From contig NADL03000699.1 of NCBI GenBank assembly GCA_002205965.3, positions 682,001-746,000 of the forward strand: a stretch of DNA of 64,000 bases, read 5' to 3'. Shown in pieces: positions 22,000-32,446 of the stretch. Both the position numbers and the translations under genes were made by a program. The first letter of the stretch is position 1. Every line of letters begins with the position of its first letter. The notes under the pieces were generated by a model that worked only from the letters and a program-made list of their open reading frames with translations, searched no databases and was not told the origin of the DNA. Source of the stretch: Kappaphycus alvarezii. Lineage: Eukaryota; Rhodophyta; Florideophyceae; Gigartinales; Solieriaceae.

Positions 22000-22311
22000 T
22001 TATGCCCTCTTTTTCCCTCCGTCCCCCTCAGCAACTCCCCCACGGTTGACCAACATCGGCTCCCACGGGGATACAAAGTCCTCCTCATCCTCGGATCCCT
22101 CTATATCTACCTCAGTCTCCTCTGACTCCTCCGACTCCCTCACCTCATCTGAGAAGTGCCGATGAACCCAATTCCGACCACGCTCCCGCTTTATCCTCCT
22201 AATTTACTCATCGTAGTTCGTTCGCCCATTATACCTCAAAGCTAGGCCGTTGATGGTACGCGGGGCCCCATTTGATTTTTTGGGTTTAAATGGCGGGCGG
22301 AAGTGGGTCAT
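22000..22311 (-). pseudogene. basic-to-acidic orphan ORF with one in-frame stop
   Basis: Minus-strand frame starting MTHFRPPFKPKKSNG with one TAA at 22204-22206. The N-terminal third is basic and the middle has RRIKRERGRNWVHRHF. The following 35 residues are strongly acidic (SEESEETEVDIEGSEDEED) and the frame ends with a basic KKRA. The charge pattern looks like a nuclear or transposon accessory protein. No family is recognised. It lies just outside the Ty3 copy B end. Confidence 0.4.
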
Positions 22312-22355
22312 GTTGATGAAAACTGAGAAGGTTTGTGGGTGAGCTGATGTGATCG

Positions 22356-22784
22356 TTGATGCTAGGGATAATGCTTCAACGACGGTTCTATAGCAATTTG
22401 AATAGGGGTATGTCTTCGGTAATTTTCACGATCTTGGTGAAAAAAAATCGAGAGGATACTGCAGCCTTGAATTGCATGAATTCGGAGAGCATAACAAATA
22501 TGTTTGATAAAATATTGGAACTGAATTTAGAGCAAGAAGAGGATCTCGAGTCAAAACATTTCATTTTTGAAAAAGAAGGACCAAAATCTTCAAACATAAA
22601 ATGGAAATTGGAGTGGTACAGTGAATTTGGATTCATAAAGGAAAAGGACTTTGAAGACTTTTACTTTGAAAAGGAGGATCGTAAGGGTGGTTTTCTAGAT
22701 GAATTAATCAAGAAGGTATGCGAAAGGGCCATTTCTCCATCAACACATTACTCCCAGCAAAACTCGTCCTTCGCAATCAAATAA
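22356..22784 (+). CDS. hypothetical charged protein
   Basis: A 142-codon frame rich in Glu, Lys and Phe (ILELNLEQEEDLES, FGFIKEKDFEDFYF), predicted mostly helical, with no signal peptide or known motif. Base composition is more AT-rich than its neighbours. There is no clear promoter. It could be an exon or a chance frame; the charged, low-Ser composition favours real coding ancestry. Confidence 0.35.
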   Translation: MMLGIMLQRRFYSNLNRGMSSVIFTILVKKNREDTAALNCMNSESITNMFDKILELNLEQEEDLESKHFIFEKEGPKSSNIKWKLEWYSEFGFIKEKDFEDFYFEKEDRKGGFLDELIKKVCERAISPSTHYSQQNSSFAIK

Positions 22785-22875
22785 TGATCTACTGTATTCT
22801 TCTCCGCTAAATATCTATAAGAGCTTGCTTATACCCTCTCATCTCTAACTACTTTGGATAGCGATTTGCAATACT

Positions 22876-23820
22876 CTAATCAGTTATTTTTCGTAAAAAA
22901 GCTCCCCAAATACAAAAGAATTTAGCGGACGACTCGCACCATGCCTGATGTAAGATATTGGTTGCAGTATCCGGCTTGGACGCGAGGGTAGCTGCGGTTA
23001 GTGCTTCTGGGAGTTCTCCATCTTGTGTGGAGAATGACGGGTGTAGGCGTTGGAAAATGTGATCCGCTGCCGCGTACGTTAGTAAACGGGGTTCAGCGGC
23101 ACCAGTCTCATGTTGGTGTTTCACCTGTGCGGAATCTATGAGCCTATCCGCGTATGCGGAATCATTCAACGTGTCAAGGGGCGTGAATCCGTGACCGCCA
23201 TAGCGGAGAGGTATGTCCACCTGTTGGCGTACCGTGTCCGTCATCCGCACATGATTTGACCGCGAGTGAAACCGCATCTGGTCTGTATCAAATTGTTGTG
23301 CGATGGCGGTTGTCACACTGGGCGGCGTTAGCTTAATTACATGTCGTAGCTTGCATGCAGAAACGCAAACTCGGTGGAGATGGAACCGGACGCGTGCATC
23401 CCCGATCCCGCCAATGAGCGACAGTGTCCTGTTGCAGTCATCGATTTTCCTAGTAAGGAAGTTCTCCCTAAAAGAGGTTGACAGAATGGGGGCACCGAGG
23501 GGGTCGATGCACGTGTTAGAGAAGTTTTCACGGGGGAAGCGACGCAGTAAAGACGATATCTGGTTGACGGGTTGGGACGACCAGAAAAGGCGTGTTTTGT
23601 CTGGGTCTAGAAAGAAGCCATGGTCCGGTCCTTTGGAGCGCAGGATCTCAACTGCCTTGTCTAGCTCAGTGTGGGTGCCTATTAGAGTACAGTCGTCAGT
23701 GTACCAGCGATGGAGGCTTAGCTGGGTGTTCTTTGCTATTACTTTCGCCAAGGGGTGCACTACAAGGGAAAACATAAGCATTCTAGCTGGGTCTAGAGTA
23801 TGGTTCAGGTTTTTGAACAC
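22876..23820 (-). pseudogene. non-LTR-like reverse transcriptase, C-terminal part
   Basis: A 314-codon frame that lacks the N-terminal fingers. It starts at motif B remnants (MLMFSLVVHPLA), then has the catalytic-type YTDDCTLIG (motif C, with Thr before DD), a GPDHGFFLDPDKTRLFW block, and a thumb/connection-like region with LRHVIKLTPPS and LRYGGHGFTPLDTLNDSAY. The same C-terminal pattern occurs in the remnants at 49611-51938 and 53900-55284 (LRVVPP, LRITPP), so all three belong to one broad family. A chain break upstream of 23820 removes the palm start. Confidence 0.7.
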
Positions 23821-24326
23821 ATCAAAAAATTCTCCCCCTTAAGGACAGTAAGGGTTGATAAGATGCAGACACTTCAGCGTAAGAGACTGTGCCAACTTCG
23901 ACGTTTTATCGCAGTTACCGGTTTCATTATCAAAGGATCTAGGGGGACACTATTCTGCTGCGGTGTGTAGGGCTCTGTCTGCCCAAGTACGATTCACCGC
24001 TGCTTGAGGTAGCCGGATGACGTCGCGGAACTGTACTCAGATTTCGAGCCAGTAACTGCCTTCCGCAATAACCGTAAAGTCCTACACCACTCTTTTTCTA
24101 CTCTTCTACTCCCCCGTGTCCTCTACCTCCCAATTTACCCCCAAGCATCGTGATTCTCGAATTCCCTAGCCAGCCTTCCAACCCTCGCTCCTCTCACCCC
24201 ACATTCCCTCACCAAGCACCTACCGGCCAAAGATGTAACACCAAAGCGCGAAAGACGCCAAAGCGCAATTCGTGACCAAAACGCCCCTTCCCCTCCTCAG
24301 GGAGGGAAAGGTGTGGGGTGCTTTAA
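23821..24326. other. no gene seen; C/T-rich tract
   Basis: The missing part of the RT is not recognisable here. 24080-24300 is pyrimidine-rich. I see no repeat borders. Confidence 0.4.
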
Positions 24327-25046
24327 TTTCGAAAGGATATCGTTGCTGTTACCGGCGACGTGGTGTGTACCTCATCAGCCGACTTCCGTTACGTCATCGT
24401 CTATGGAAAGACATTCCGCGGACGGAAAATCTACATAACAGATCTCAGAGAAAAGCATCACTGCTTTTTTTAGATTCCTATGGACGGAAACTGTGGGTTC
24501 AGTGCAGTAGCACAGGGGTTGGCGTCACTCGGCGCACCGACTTGACCGGAGGCAAATAGCCGGGAGGTGCACCGATGGGTGATGCGACATGTGCGGGGGG
24601 AGGAGTGGTTTTATGCGGAGATGGCGGAGAGGTGCATGTGGGAGCATGAGAGGTGCTCGGAGGACGATTCGTGGAGGGCGGGAGTCAAGAGTGTGGAACG
24701 GTTTGTGCGGGTGGTGAGGCGGCAGGCAATGAGAGGGCATTGGTTGGGGAGCATGTGGGGAGAACTGGAGTTCTTGGCCGTGTGTCGGACGTTTTGGGTG
24801 AATGTGGAGAAACAGGGGGTGGTGAGGTATCGGGATTATGATCCTGGGGGGAACTGTATCAGTTTTATTCACAGGGATGGCAAGGCGGGGCACTTTGACC
24901 TGCTTTTGCCTAAAGTAGTGGTGCTGGAGAAAATTAGGAGGTTGTGGAGAGACGTTAGGAGAGAGGTGGTCGCTGGACGGAGGCCGGTGTTCAAGTTAAT
25001 ACTGCGGATTGGGGGCTTGCTTGGGAATGTAAAATTTGAGGCTTGA
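24327..25046 (+). pseudogene. OTU-family cysteine protease ORF (copy 1), two in-frame stops
   Basis: One frame runs from 24327 to 25046, broken by TAG at 24471 and TGA at 24543. After a region with YVIVYGKTFRGRKIYITDL comes IPMDGNCGFSAVA, the OTU catalytic Asp-Gly-Asn-Cys motif, then a helical middle (HRWVMRHVRGEEWFY). WGELEFLAVCRTF matches the OTU W-x-E-x2-x-LA block. Near residue 145 after the Cys motif, AGHFDLLLP supplies the catalytic His. OTU proteases remove ubiquitin and also occur in some retroelements and DNA transposons. If the stops are real this copy is dead; everything else in the fold is kept. A diverged second copy faces it at 25742-26219. Confidence 0.7.
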
Positions 25047-25064
25047 ACTTGGGCGGTGCAGGAG

Positions 25065-25358
25065 TTAGCGTATGACAAAAAGCTCCAAAGTATGTGCCGT
25101 AAAATTGTACATTCCTGAAACCTTTCGAATTTCAGTGGTCTTAAGCTTCCTCGAGAGAGGATTCACGACAATGAAGAATGATTCGTCGGGATAACGTATC
25201 ATACGTGGAGTAAGTATGGTACAGTAGTTGTTTTGAAGAGCACAGACCAGTTGTGTCGGCGCCCAATTATGATAGAATGTGGACTTCATCAATTGAAACA
25301 GTTCTGACATTCCGGTGTACGCCAAAATGTGATAGGGGATATCTTGAAGGATGCGAAG
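25065..25358 (-). CDS. hypothetical small ORF
   Basis: An open frame of about 97 codons with varied, coding-like composition (HNWAPTQLVCALQNNYC, YPDESFFIVVNPLSRKL), lying tail to tail with the OTU frame. The only in-frame ATG follows LAYTG at 25310. No domain is recognised. It may be a displaced fragment of the surrounding element. Confidence 0.25.
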   Translation of the reverse strand, partial: LRILQDIPYHILAYTGMSELFQLMKSTFYHNWAPTQLVCALQNNYCTILTPRMIRYPDESFFIVVNPLSRKLKTTEIRKVSGMYNFTAHTLELFVIR

Positions 25359-25741
25359 ATATTAGAATTGTTGTTACGTAATTTCGTAGTGGGGATCATA
25401 CACACCGGCCGTGGAAGCCAGCAAACGGGAACCGTTTTACCCCTCAGTGCATCAATGCATGATTGCATGATACTCGAGGACAACCAACTTGACATTCTTG
25501 ATCACATTCTTGATGACAGTTCATCTGTGAAAACCGACACGACCCATTATCAGCAGCAACAATTCCATTTCAGATTCATTCATTTCCAATCTGCTTTTCA
25601 TTCTTTGTTCTGACAAGCCCCATGTTCAGAATCACATTCCAATTTCTCTCCTTGGCTTCTTGCAATTTTCCCACAAATCTTCTTTCATTGCGCATGAATT
25701 ATTGTCCCTCTTCATCTCCTCTTCTGTCGAAGCCGTTCAAC

Positions 25742-26219
25742 TCACATTTTACAGTACCAAGCAGGCTTCCCGTCTTTGGTAGTAGTGTGAACACCAGCCT
25801 TATCTACCTGCCACCTCCCTCCTAACCCTTCTCGACCACCTCCTAACCTTCTCCTGCACCGCCATTTCCGGCAAAAGAGGTCAAAGTGGGCCCTCCTCGC
25901 AATCCCCGTGAAGGTCACCGATACAGTCTCCACCCCACCCAACATTATGATCCCTACACCTCATCACCCTTGTTTCAACGTGCAATACGTGAACACCTCC
26001 ACGTTCACCCCAAATGTTCGACATACCGGCACAAATTCCAATTATCCCCACGTAACCCCCATACCACTCTGCCACCTTCTCCACATAAAACCACTCCTCC
26101 TCCTGCACATGTTGCATAACACGTGGCCGCACTCCCTGGATAGTTGATACTGTCCCACTCAGCATTCCTAGCCCCACTAATCCCGATGCCATTGCGCTGA
26201 AGCCACAGTTGCTGTCCAT
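25742..26219 (-). pseudogene. OTU-family cysteine protease ORF (copy 2), frameshifted
   Basis: The frame starts MDSNCGFSAMASGL, the same position as the copy 1 Cys motif but with Gly changed to Ser. It continues with MQHVQEEEWFY, parallel to copy 1. After a frame change near 25930, ARRAHFDLFCRKW restores the catalytic-His block. Copy 1 and copy 2 are in opposite orientation about 0.7 kb apart, so this is an inverted pair rather than a tandem duplication. Confidence 0.6.
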
Positions 26220-27712
26220 GGGGATCTGTGCTTCCGCCGATTAGAGAATCACGGAAGTCTGCGGAGGAAGTGAAGGTGCCTTGGAGGGAGGAGCGCCGCT
26301 TGCGGATCTTTTGTAGATTTCCTATGTAGCCTTGGTCGGTGGGGGTTTAGGCGGATGATGCGAGCTGAGGGGATGAGGGAGTGGAGAGGTTGAGGGGTGT
26401 TATGAAAACATAGGGCGTGGGGGAATGTTGGGAGGAGTAGAGTGAGGGCTAGAAAGGGAACAGGATGGTAGCTGTGGAGTTCTGGTGTTGATGAAGACGG
26501 AGGTGGTTGGAGGGTGGATGCACCTGCAGCATAGCCAAAAGGTGCCGCTTAAATACTGTAGAGCCATCTCCGTGCACATTGTGATATCACTCGTGCTGGT
26601 GAAATTTAGCTGACTGTATTGACAACATTTACTTGAACATATTTTAAGTTGTTAGGTTAGGTTAGATTGGATATTTTAAGTTGCTTGGTTTGGAGGGTGC
26701 TTTCGCAGGTTACATTAAATTAATGATGACGGAGGTAGGAATCAGAATGGAGTTTGATGAATGCATTTGATAGTACAAGCACTTTGGTCGTTTACTTAAA
26801 GTTTTAAATGGAAAATATTACTAGCAATGCCAGCGGCGATGTGGGGAATAGGGTTCTGGGGGTTTGGATTGGTGAACGATCGGTGGTGAGGTGAACATTT
26901 ATTTAAACTAAAGTGGTGGAATATTAGCGGTAGTTAAGGTGTCGGGATTTTGAAGGTTTGGAATGGCGGGTTTGCAGTTCAAATCGTCGATGAGGGCTTT
27001 CAAATTGCAAATTATACGGTCAGCGGCGGTGATAGCGACAAACTTAATTTACAGGGCTTTATGGCACACGGTGCGGATAAAACATGATTTGGGTTAGCAT
27101 GTTTTGATCAATTGACCAGCAAAATTTTGGTTGATGCATCACATTTGAGTGCTGGAGTCTGTTTTCAAGCCGAGCAAGGGCTGCAGCTTGAAGTTGAAAT
27201 GGTTGACAACTGGGTATCTTTACAGCTGTACAGTACAAACTGATTGACATGTAAGTAGCGCGGACGGCGGCATTGGGATTGTACAGTAGAACAGAGCTTG
27301 GGGACATCGGGGAATATTTTGGAAGATATACGGTTGGCCAGTGGGATAGTTAAGTTGAAGGAATTGACGCGAAGAGTTTTGACGGTGGATGCTAGCTAGA
27401 TGCAAAGGGGGCCTGACTGCGGGAAAGATCCAACTCACCAAAATGCTGCAAACCAGCTAGCAAGTAATAAGACAACCCAGCACTGCGGCAATCACCAAAA
27501 TGTTTAGCCTTGAACGCACACGTGGACATACCGTACTGTACTGTACAGTAAAGTAAATTAGAACGACAGAAAAGTAATGTACACTCAAAAGAGCCAATAC
27601 ATTAATAAAATAAAATAAAATAATAGTTAGTGGCAGTGGCTGTAAAAATTAAATGAAACACGTAGATTTAAATTAGATAATTCTAAACAAATGATTAACA
27701 AAATTACTTGAA
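26220..27712. other. non-coding, AT-rich, degenerate
   Basis: No supported gene. It contains a short GGTTA-rich run near 26650, and several GTACTGTAC/TGTACAGTA words near 27230, 27275 and 27530. The last 150 bases are A-rich and lead into the TIR element at 27715. Confidence 0.45.
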
Positions 27713-27714
27713 TA

Positions 27715-28775
27715 GGACTGAGAATAATAGTAAAAAGAACTCAATGATTATTGATAGCTGATCGACGGGGATAGTTCGATGGCCCGAGACTTGATAAAAT
27801 TTTCTTACGGCCTAACACTATTCATGCAACCCCCGGCCCCTGCCATCGACTCAAGGAAAGGCCAATTACCTGTGACGTCACTATTGCTTCGCCGTTCAAA
27901 CAGGCCTCTGTTACCAAAGCAACGCAAGCCGCTGCAGGCGCCGCCACTCAAGCTTACCGCAACAAGATCCAGGACCTTGAGCGTAAGCTCTCCAGGCGTC
28001 TTGTACCACTATTTGACAACCACTCTCGCCGGTCGAATTTCAGCTTCCAACCACTCGCTCTCGACTCCCTTGGAGCGGCGTTTCCAGGCACTGCTCTGTT
28101 TCTGGAAACGTTCATTCCGCGGATTACGACCAGATGTCACACCTCTAATGCCACGATTCGCTCGCGAATCTATCAGTGCCTCAGCTGTGTCTTGTGTTCC
28201 TCGATGGCTATGGCCATCATTTCCCGTGCCCCAATATACGTGACCGATGTTGACCATCCAGTTAGTTCTTAACTTAATAGTCAGTCAGTGAGTGTACAAT
28301 CTAGAAACTTCCCGAGTAAAGTATACTATTATTTCATACTGTAGAGTAGAGTAAAACGAGGGCTCAAGCTAGTGAAATTTGATTTTTTCCACATAAAATT
28401 AAGTTTGAAAAATAATGAGCAATATTTTATCAGAGATCCGCAACTTTTTTGTTTTGAATCACCAAGAAGTAGTTTGTTTATTTTTACTGGCCTATGCTTC
28501 ATGTTGGATTGCTCATAAAGCAATTTTCTGTCTGCTGGTTGGTTTTTAATTTCTACAGTTACTAGTACTGGAATTATATTGCCAGCAAATTATTTTTTGG
28601 ACTAATAATCTCCCCGAAAACTATCCTAAAATTATTAATGGCATGAAATTGATCTGTAAAAGTTATTCTGCTGGATCTATCTTTGAAAATCTTAGCAAGC
28701 CTGGAGTATTCGAATTATCTCCGTCGATCAGCTATCAATAATTATTGGGTTTCATTTTACCATTATTATCAGTCC
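27715..28775. mobile_element. 1.06-kb element with about 87-bp terminal inverted repeats
   Basis: The left end from GGACTGAGAATAATAG and the right end (reverse complement from GGACTGATAATAATGG) align for about 87 bases. They include a perfect 22-base core (ATTATTGATAGCTGATCGAC + GG) at 27747-27768 and 28717-28738. Both ends are flanked by TA (27713-27714, 28776-28777), compatible with a TA duplication as in Tc1/mariner-like insertions. No transposase is encoded. It carries one 165-codon frame that begins inside the left repeat. It looks like a non-autonomous DNA transposon with captured sequence. Confidence 0.72.
27775..28272 (+). CDS. open frame inside the TIR element, no ATG start
   Basis: 165 codons free of stops between TAG (27772) and TAA (28270), with no in-frame ATG until near the end. 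The middle is helical (KATQAAAGAATQAYRNKIQ, then DLERKLSRRLVPLF), followed by a hydrophobic, Cys-containing part (FPGTALFLETFIPR, IYQCLSCVLCSSMAMAI). The lack of a start suggests an exon captured by the transposon or a frame entered by splicing. No family is recognised. Confidence 0.4.
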   Translation, partial: FDGPRLDKIFLRPNTIHATPGPCHRLKERPITCDVTIASPFKQASVTKATQAAAGAATQAYRNKIQDLERKLSRRLVPLFDNHSRRSNFSFQPLALDSLGAAFPGTALFLETFIPRITTRCHTSNATIRSRIYQCLSCVLCSSMAMAIISRAPIYVTDVDHPVSS

Positions 28776-29904
28776 TATTTGTCGTGGAACCTACTCTTTC
28801 GCACCAGCAGGACATGTGGTGTACAATCAACACGTCGTTGAGTCATGCTGAAAGTAACTGCGCAGTGTAGGATGGACAGCGGGTGTGAAGGGAGTCGGGC
28901 ACGAGCGAGGGGTAACGAGCGAGTGTGTAGGCGATAAGAAGAGGGGGCCGAGCTGTAGGAACGGCGGTGGTCCAACTTTAATGTGCTAAAGTCAAACTGA
29001 ACCTTCTTGCCGGGAGAAGGGAGACGGACAAGGACGGTGGGCATGTCAATTATATATCCGCACCAACGGACCCGGCGCTGCCCACAAGACGGCGACGGTT
29101 TGGCGAGTAGTTGCGCTCTAGTGTAATTTTACTGTAATGAAACTATTGAAGCAACTTTGTTATTAATTTATTTCGAATTATTTATTTTTAATCTACCTGT
29201 TTCATTTAATTTTTGCACTCTGTGCTATAGGGGTCTATGTAGGAGAGGTTGTCGAGCATAGCGGGTGGGAAGAAAACTACTTTTGCGATGGCTTCCAGTG
29301 AATAAGAATGCTCTTCTGTGTAAGCAACAACTTGGCCGGTCATATTTTTGCGTACGAATCTGCTGATAGTCCTCTGCATTTGTTAGGTATATAGCCCATA
29401 ATCGAAACCTGTGTAATAAATATCTGGTCAATGAATGGTATCGGCTGGGAATGTACCATTTTCACGAGCTTAAACAACCGTGACAGTCCCCACAGCGGTT
29501 GTTTTGGGGGTATTCCAGAGTTACGGTTTGAAATATTTCAGCCCGATTTCGAAACTTTTAAAACTTTTCAAATATTTTAAATACTCTGTCGACGGGTTTC
29601 CAGTAAGCCTGTACCCTGTGTTGCCCTACCGACAGAACAAACTCAAAATGTGTTGTGCATACGACACAACCTGCTAAATTTGTGTTGTATGCACGACACA
29701 GTCCGTTACTTTTGACAATGCGGGCCCCATTTTTGAGAAGGCCCTCCACCCCCCGTCATTTGTTGGCCAGAAATAACTACTCGTTTACTTAAACGGACAC
29801 AGTTCTTTGACCCCCGTCTGCTCCGCAGCCCCGAAGACACGCGCAGCTCAAAGGCGTTGGTCGACCTTGCGACGCATCCCTTGTGCATCCAAAAACATTC
29901 AAAT
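28776..29904. other. no supported gene; TGTGTCG-type hairpins at 29645-29705
   Basis: Short frames only. A stretch near 29230-29400 (minus) reads as coding-like residues (RFVRKNMTGQVVAYTEEH) but has stops on both sides. Two TGTGTTGT...ACGACACA hairpin words at 29648-29699 belong to the family that forms the array at 31314-31905. Confidence 0.4.
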
Positions 29905-30521
29905 ATGACCACCAGCAACACACCATCCAACAGTTTTGCCCAAGCATCCGCTTCCGTGGATCCACCGCCCATTTCTGGGCAGTTTGATGCAGGAGGCATC
30001 AGCTTTCTTGTATCATTTGCAAGCCAGGACGTGCTAGCCCCGGCAAATCAGGGTGTGCTCCTCTTCTGATTCTCTTCCCTCCCGTTTTCACAGGTTGTTG
30101 CCGGAGTATTAGACACGCAAGGGGAGCGGTTTGCGAAGGCAATAAAGAACAACTTCGACGTTCATGGAACACCGCAAAAGAGAAGCTCAATCTTATCAAG
30201 AAAGACTTACTTTGCAATTACGACGATTTACGCCAAGTGGAGTATCACGTTATGTTATCGCGCTTGTTCAAGGTTGGAGCGAAAGGCAAAATACTAAAGA
30301 ATGTACTGAAGGACGTGAACAAAGATCTTGCCGAGTTGCAAAGGACTTTTAAGGCAAGACAGAACCGCAGTGCACCGAATCGAGCGAAGGGAATGAAAAT
30401 TGAAACTTCTATTGGGTTCCATCGCGACATGCTGTCACTTCGATTTTATAGTTTTTCTCGCTCTTTCATTGCGATTGGAACTTTATCCCCGCTTTTGATT
30501 TGCCGTTTCTTCATGTCTTGA
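29905..30521 (+). CDS. two-exon hypothetical coiled-coil protein
   Basis: Proposed gene: exon 1 at 29905-30052, intron 30053-30093 (GTGTGC...TTTTCACAG, 41 bp, phase 1), exon 2 at 30094-30521. Splicing removes an in-frame TGA and joins exactly into the long second frame, giving 191 codons. Exon 1 is Ser/Thr/Pro-rich. Exon 2 is strongly helical and charged (WNTAKEKLNLIKKDL, ILKNVLKDVNKDLAELQRTF), a likely coiled coil, and ends in a hydrophobic tail. It may be the N-terminal part of the decayed frame that follows to 31420. The exact agreement of splice sites and phase is the best evidence. Other nearby splice sites cannot be ruled out. Confidence 0.45.
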
Positions 30522-30540
30522 CTTTGCCTGGGATCTCTGT

Positions 30541-31428
30541 ATTCATGGAGTGCATATCATCGTGGGCAAAGTCGATCAAGCTAGATTTCACAGGGCGCAT
30601 TGGCCGTCTACTCATGAGGGATTGTTCTCGCGCCATTTCAACATACCTGGCTAATTCGGAACCAATTCATTCAATTGGCAATGAGTAAGAGAATGGAAAT
30701 CGTTTGTATCCACCCTAACTATGGTCGACAATGAACATGTTATAGTCGATGAAGTCATGGACATTGTTCCGGCTATTACGGAGCTAGTGCTGCCAATGGA
30801 ACATGAAAAAAGCCCAATCGAGGTAGAGAAGTATGCCACTGCAATTCATGAAGAGTGAACCATGAAACAGGACTCAAAGATATGGAAAGATTTCCGCGAG
30901 AATGCAGAATTTGTTGATGTGTGCGGTGGTAGCGTCGGGTTGCCGTTAGCTCTCCTCCGTATCGTTGCCCGTTTAGGCAGTATTGTCAGCGATGAGAATT
31001 CAACGTATCAGTTGAGAAACTAGTGGTCGGAGTTCGCTCAGGAGCAGCAGGAATGCGAGGACACTGCGGCATTGTACACAAAACTCAAGGGGAAAACGAA
31101 TCACAAGTTGCTGTGGGATACGAAATACGCTGCACACTCGGATAGCAATACTGTATTCTGCCACTTGAAAGGCCATTCAACCTTGGCAAGGAAGCTGTGG
31201 TGTCAGATCGACATACTTTCCGAGATCATTAGGAAATCTTACGAGGAAAACATCATTTGCCTCGCAGACACATGCATCCTTCCGACACATATCATAAGAA
31301 ATACATCTTATGATATGTGTCGGGAAGGCCACATTACATGGTGTTGTGTTATCCCCCAACCAGACACAGACTTTAAGAACCGCTGTGCTTCGTATACACC
31401 TTATGGTATGTGTCGTGGGGTGACATAA
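30541..31428 (+). pseudogene. decayed frame with GLPLA-like motif (STAND/NB-ARC-like?)
   Basis: One frame remains coding-like through several stops (at least TAA and TGA near 30650-30685, TGA at 30856, TAG at 31021). It contains REWKSFVSTLTMVDNEHVI, VEKYATAIHEE, then CGGSVGLPLALLRIVARLGSI and WSEFAQEQQE. CGG..GLPLAL followed by a Trp segment resembles the GLPLA box of NB-ARC ATPases. I cannot see a convincing P-loop, so the call is tentative. With the coiled-coil exon upstream it may be a dead STAND-type gene. The 3' end runs into the TGTGTCG array. Confidence 0.35.
31268..31328. repeat. hairpin at the left edge of the TGTGTCG array
   Basis: CCTTCCGACACATATCATAAG and its reverse complement (with one extra C) flank an 8-base loop. 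The right arm is the first array unit. Confidence 0.8.
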
Positions 31429-31905
31429 TGCATAGGTATTGTGTCATCCACCCGACACAGACTTTAAAAACCGCTCTACATATGCATCTTATACTATACT
31501 AGTAGTATGTGTCGAGGGGTGACACAATACATAGGTATTGTGTCATCTCCCAGACACAGACTTCAAGCACCGAGCTACTCTATATGCACTTTATAGTATG
31601 TACCGAGGGTACGACACAGTATATAGGTATTGTTTCAACTCCCAGACACGGACTTAAAGAACCTCTACTTCATATACAACTTATAGAAAAAAATAATAAA
31701 AAATAAAAAAAAAAAAAATTATTGTATGTATCGAGGGGTTACAAAACTTGTGTCTGGTGAATGACACAATTTGCGCATAGGTATTGTGTCATCCACCCGA
31801 CACAGACTTAAAAAAGCAGCTCTTCTTCACACCTTGTGGTATGTGTCGAGGGGCTGACACAATACAAAGGTGTTGTGTCATCATCCCGACACAATCCTGC
31901 CTCAC
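31314..31905 (+). repeat. tandem array of TGTGTCG hairpin units (about six copies)
   Basis: Units start TATGTGTCG (or variants) at 31314, 31407, 31506, 31597, 31725 and 31840, so the period is about 91-128 bp. Each unit carries (G)GGGTGACACAATAC, a short spacer, GGTATTGTGTCA, then CCGACACAGACTT. The first two parts form an 11-bp hairpin with the loop ATAG or similar. Unit 4 is followed by an A-rich tract (31685-31720). Scattered relatives occur at 29645-29705, 32211-32275, 35717-35740 and 35880-35935. It is not a CRISPR: the spacers are alike and the repeats diverged. Confidence 0.82.
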
Positions 31906-32446
31906 TGCACACCTGAACTTTGCAAACTGTGACATCTGAACTTCGAACTATGTTGCCCTTTCTGCAGTCCTTGGAGAGATGTTCGGAGAGGTATAACATT
32001 ATACTTTGTGTAAAGTACTCCTTGCAACGTGCACCGATCACCATACTCCGTAGATAACTGAAAATTATGAGTCGACAAGACGACGCAATACGCATCCAAT
32101 AGTTGCAAATTTTTTTCACTCCTCTGACACTCAACGACATCAGGCAAGGAATACTTTTCCTTGTGTTCATTACAGGTATATTAACTATGTTCCAGAGTCG
32201 CTCTATGAGTAGTTGTGTCACATATACGACACAAATGTCAACCTTGTGTCAGGTCACCGACACACTACTTCAGTATCCACATAACCCTTCCAGCAATTAC
32301 ATTAATCTCCACATCATTATGATCTGCCCTCGTGTCAGGTTGCACCTCCAAACCTACTACTATTCCGCGGAAACGAAAAGCAGTCACTGACTGTCTGCGA
32401 CCACCGTGGTTACACACTACCACAACCAAGCTTTAGTCACTTCTCC

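Noticed and set aside
23303..23842. 179-codon plus-strand ORF
   Set aside because: Antisense to the RT frame at 22876-23820, which carries recognisable motifs.
31314..31905. CRISPR-like array
   Set aside because: Units are long, diverged along their whole length, have no distinct spacers, and lie in eukaryotic DNA without cas genes.
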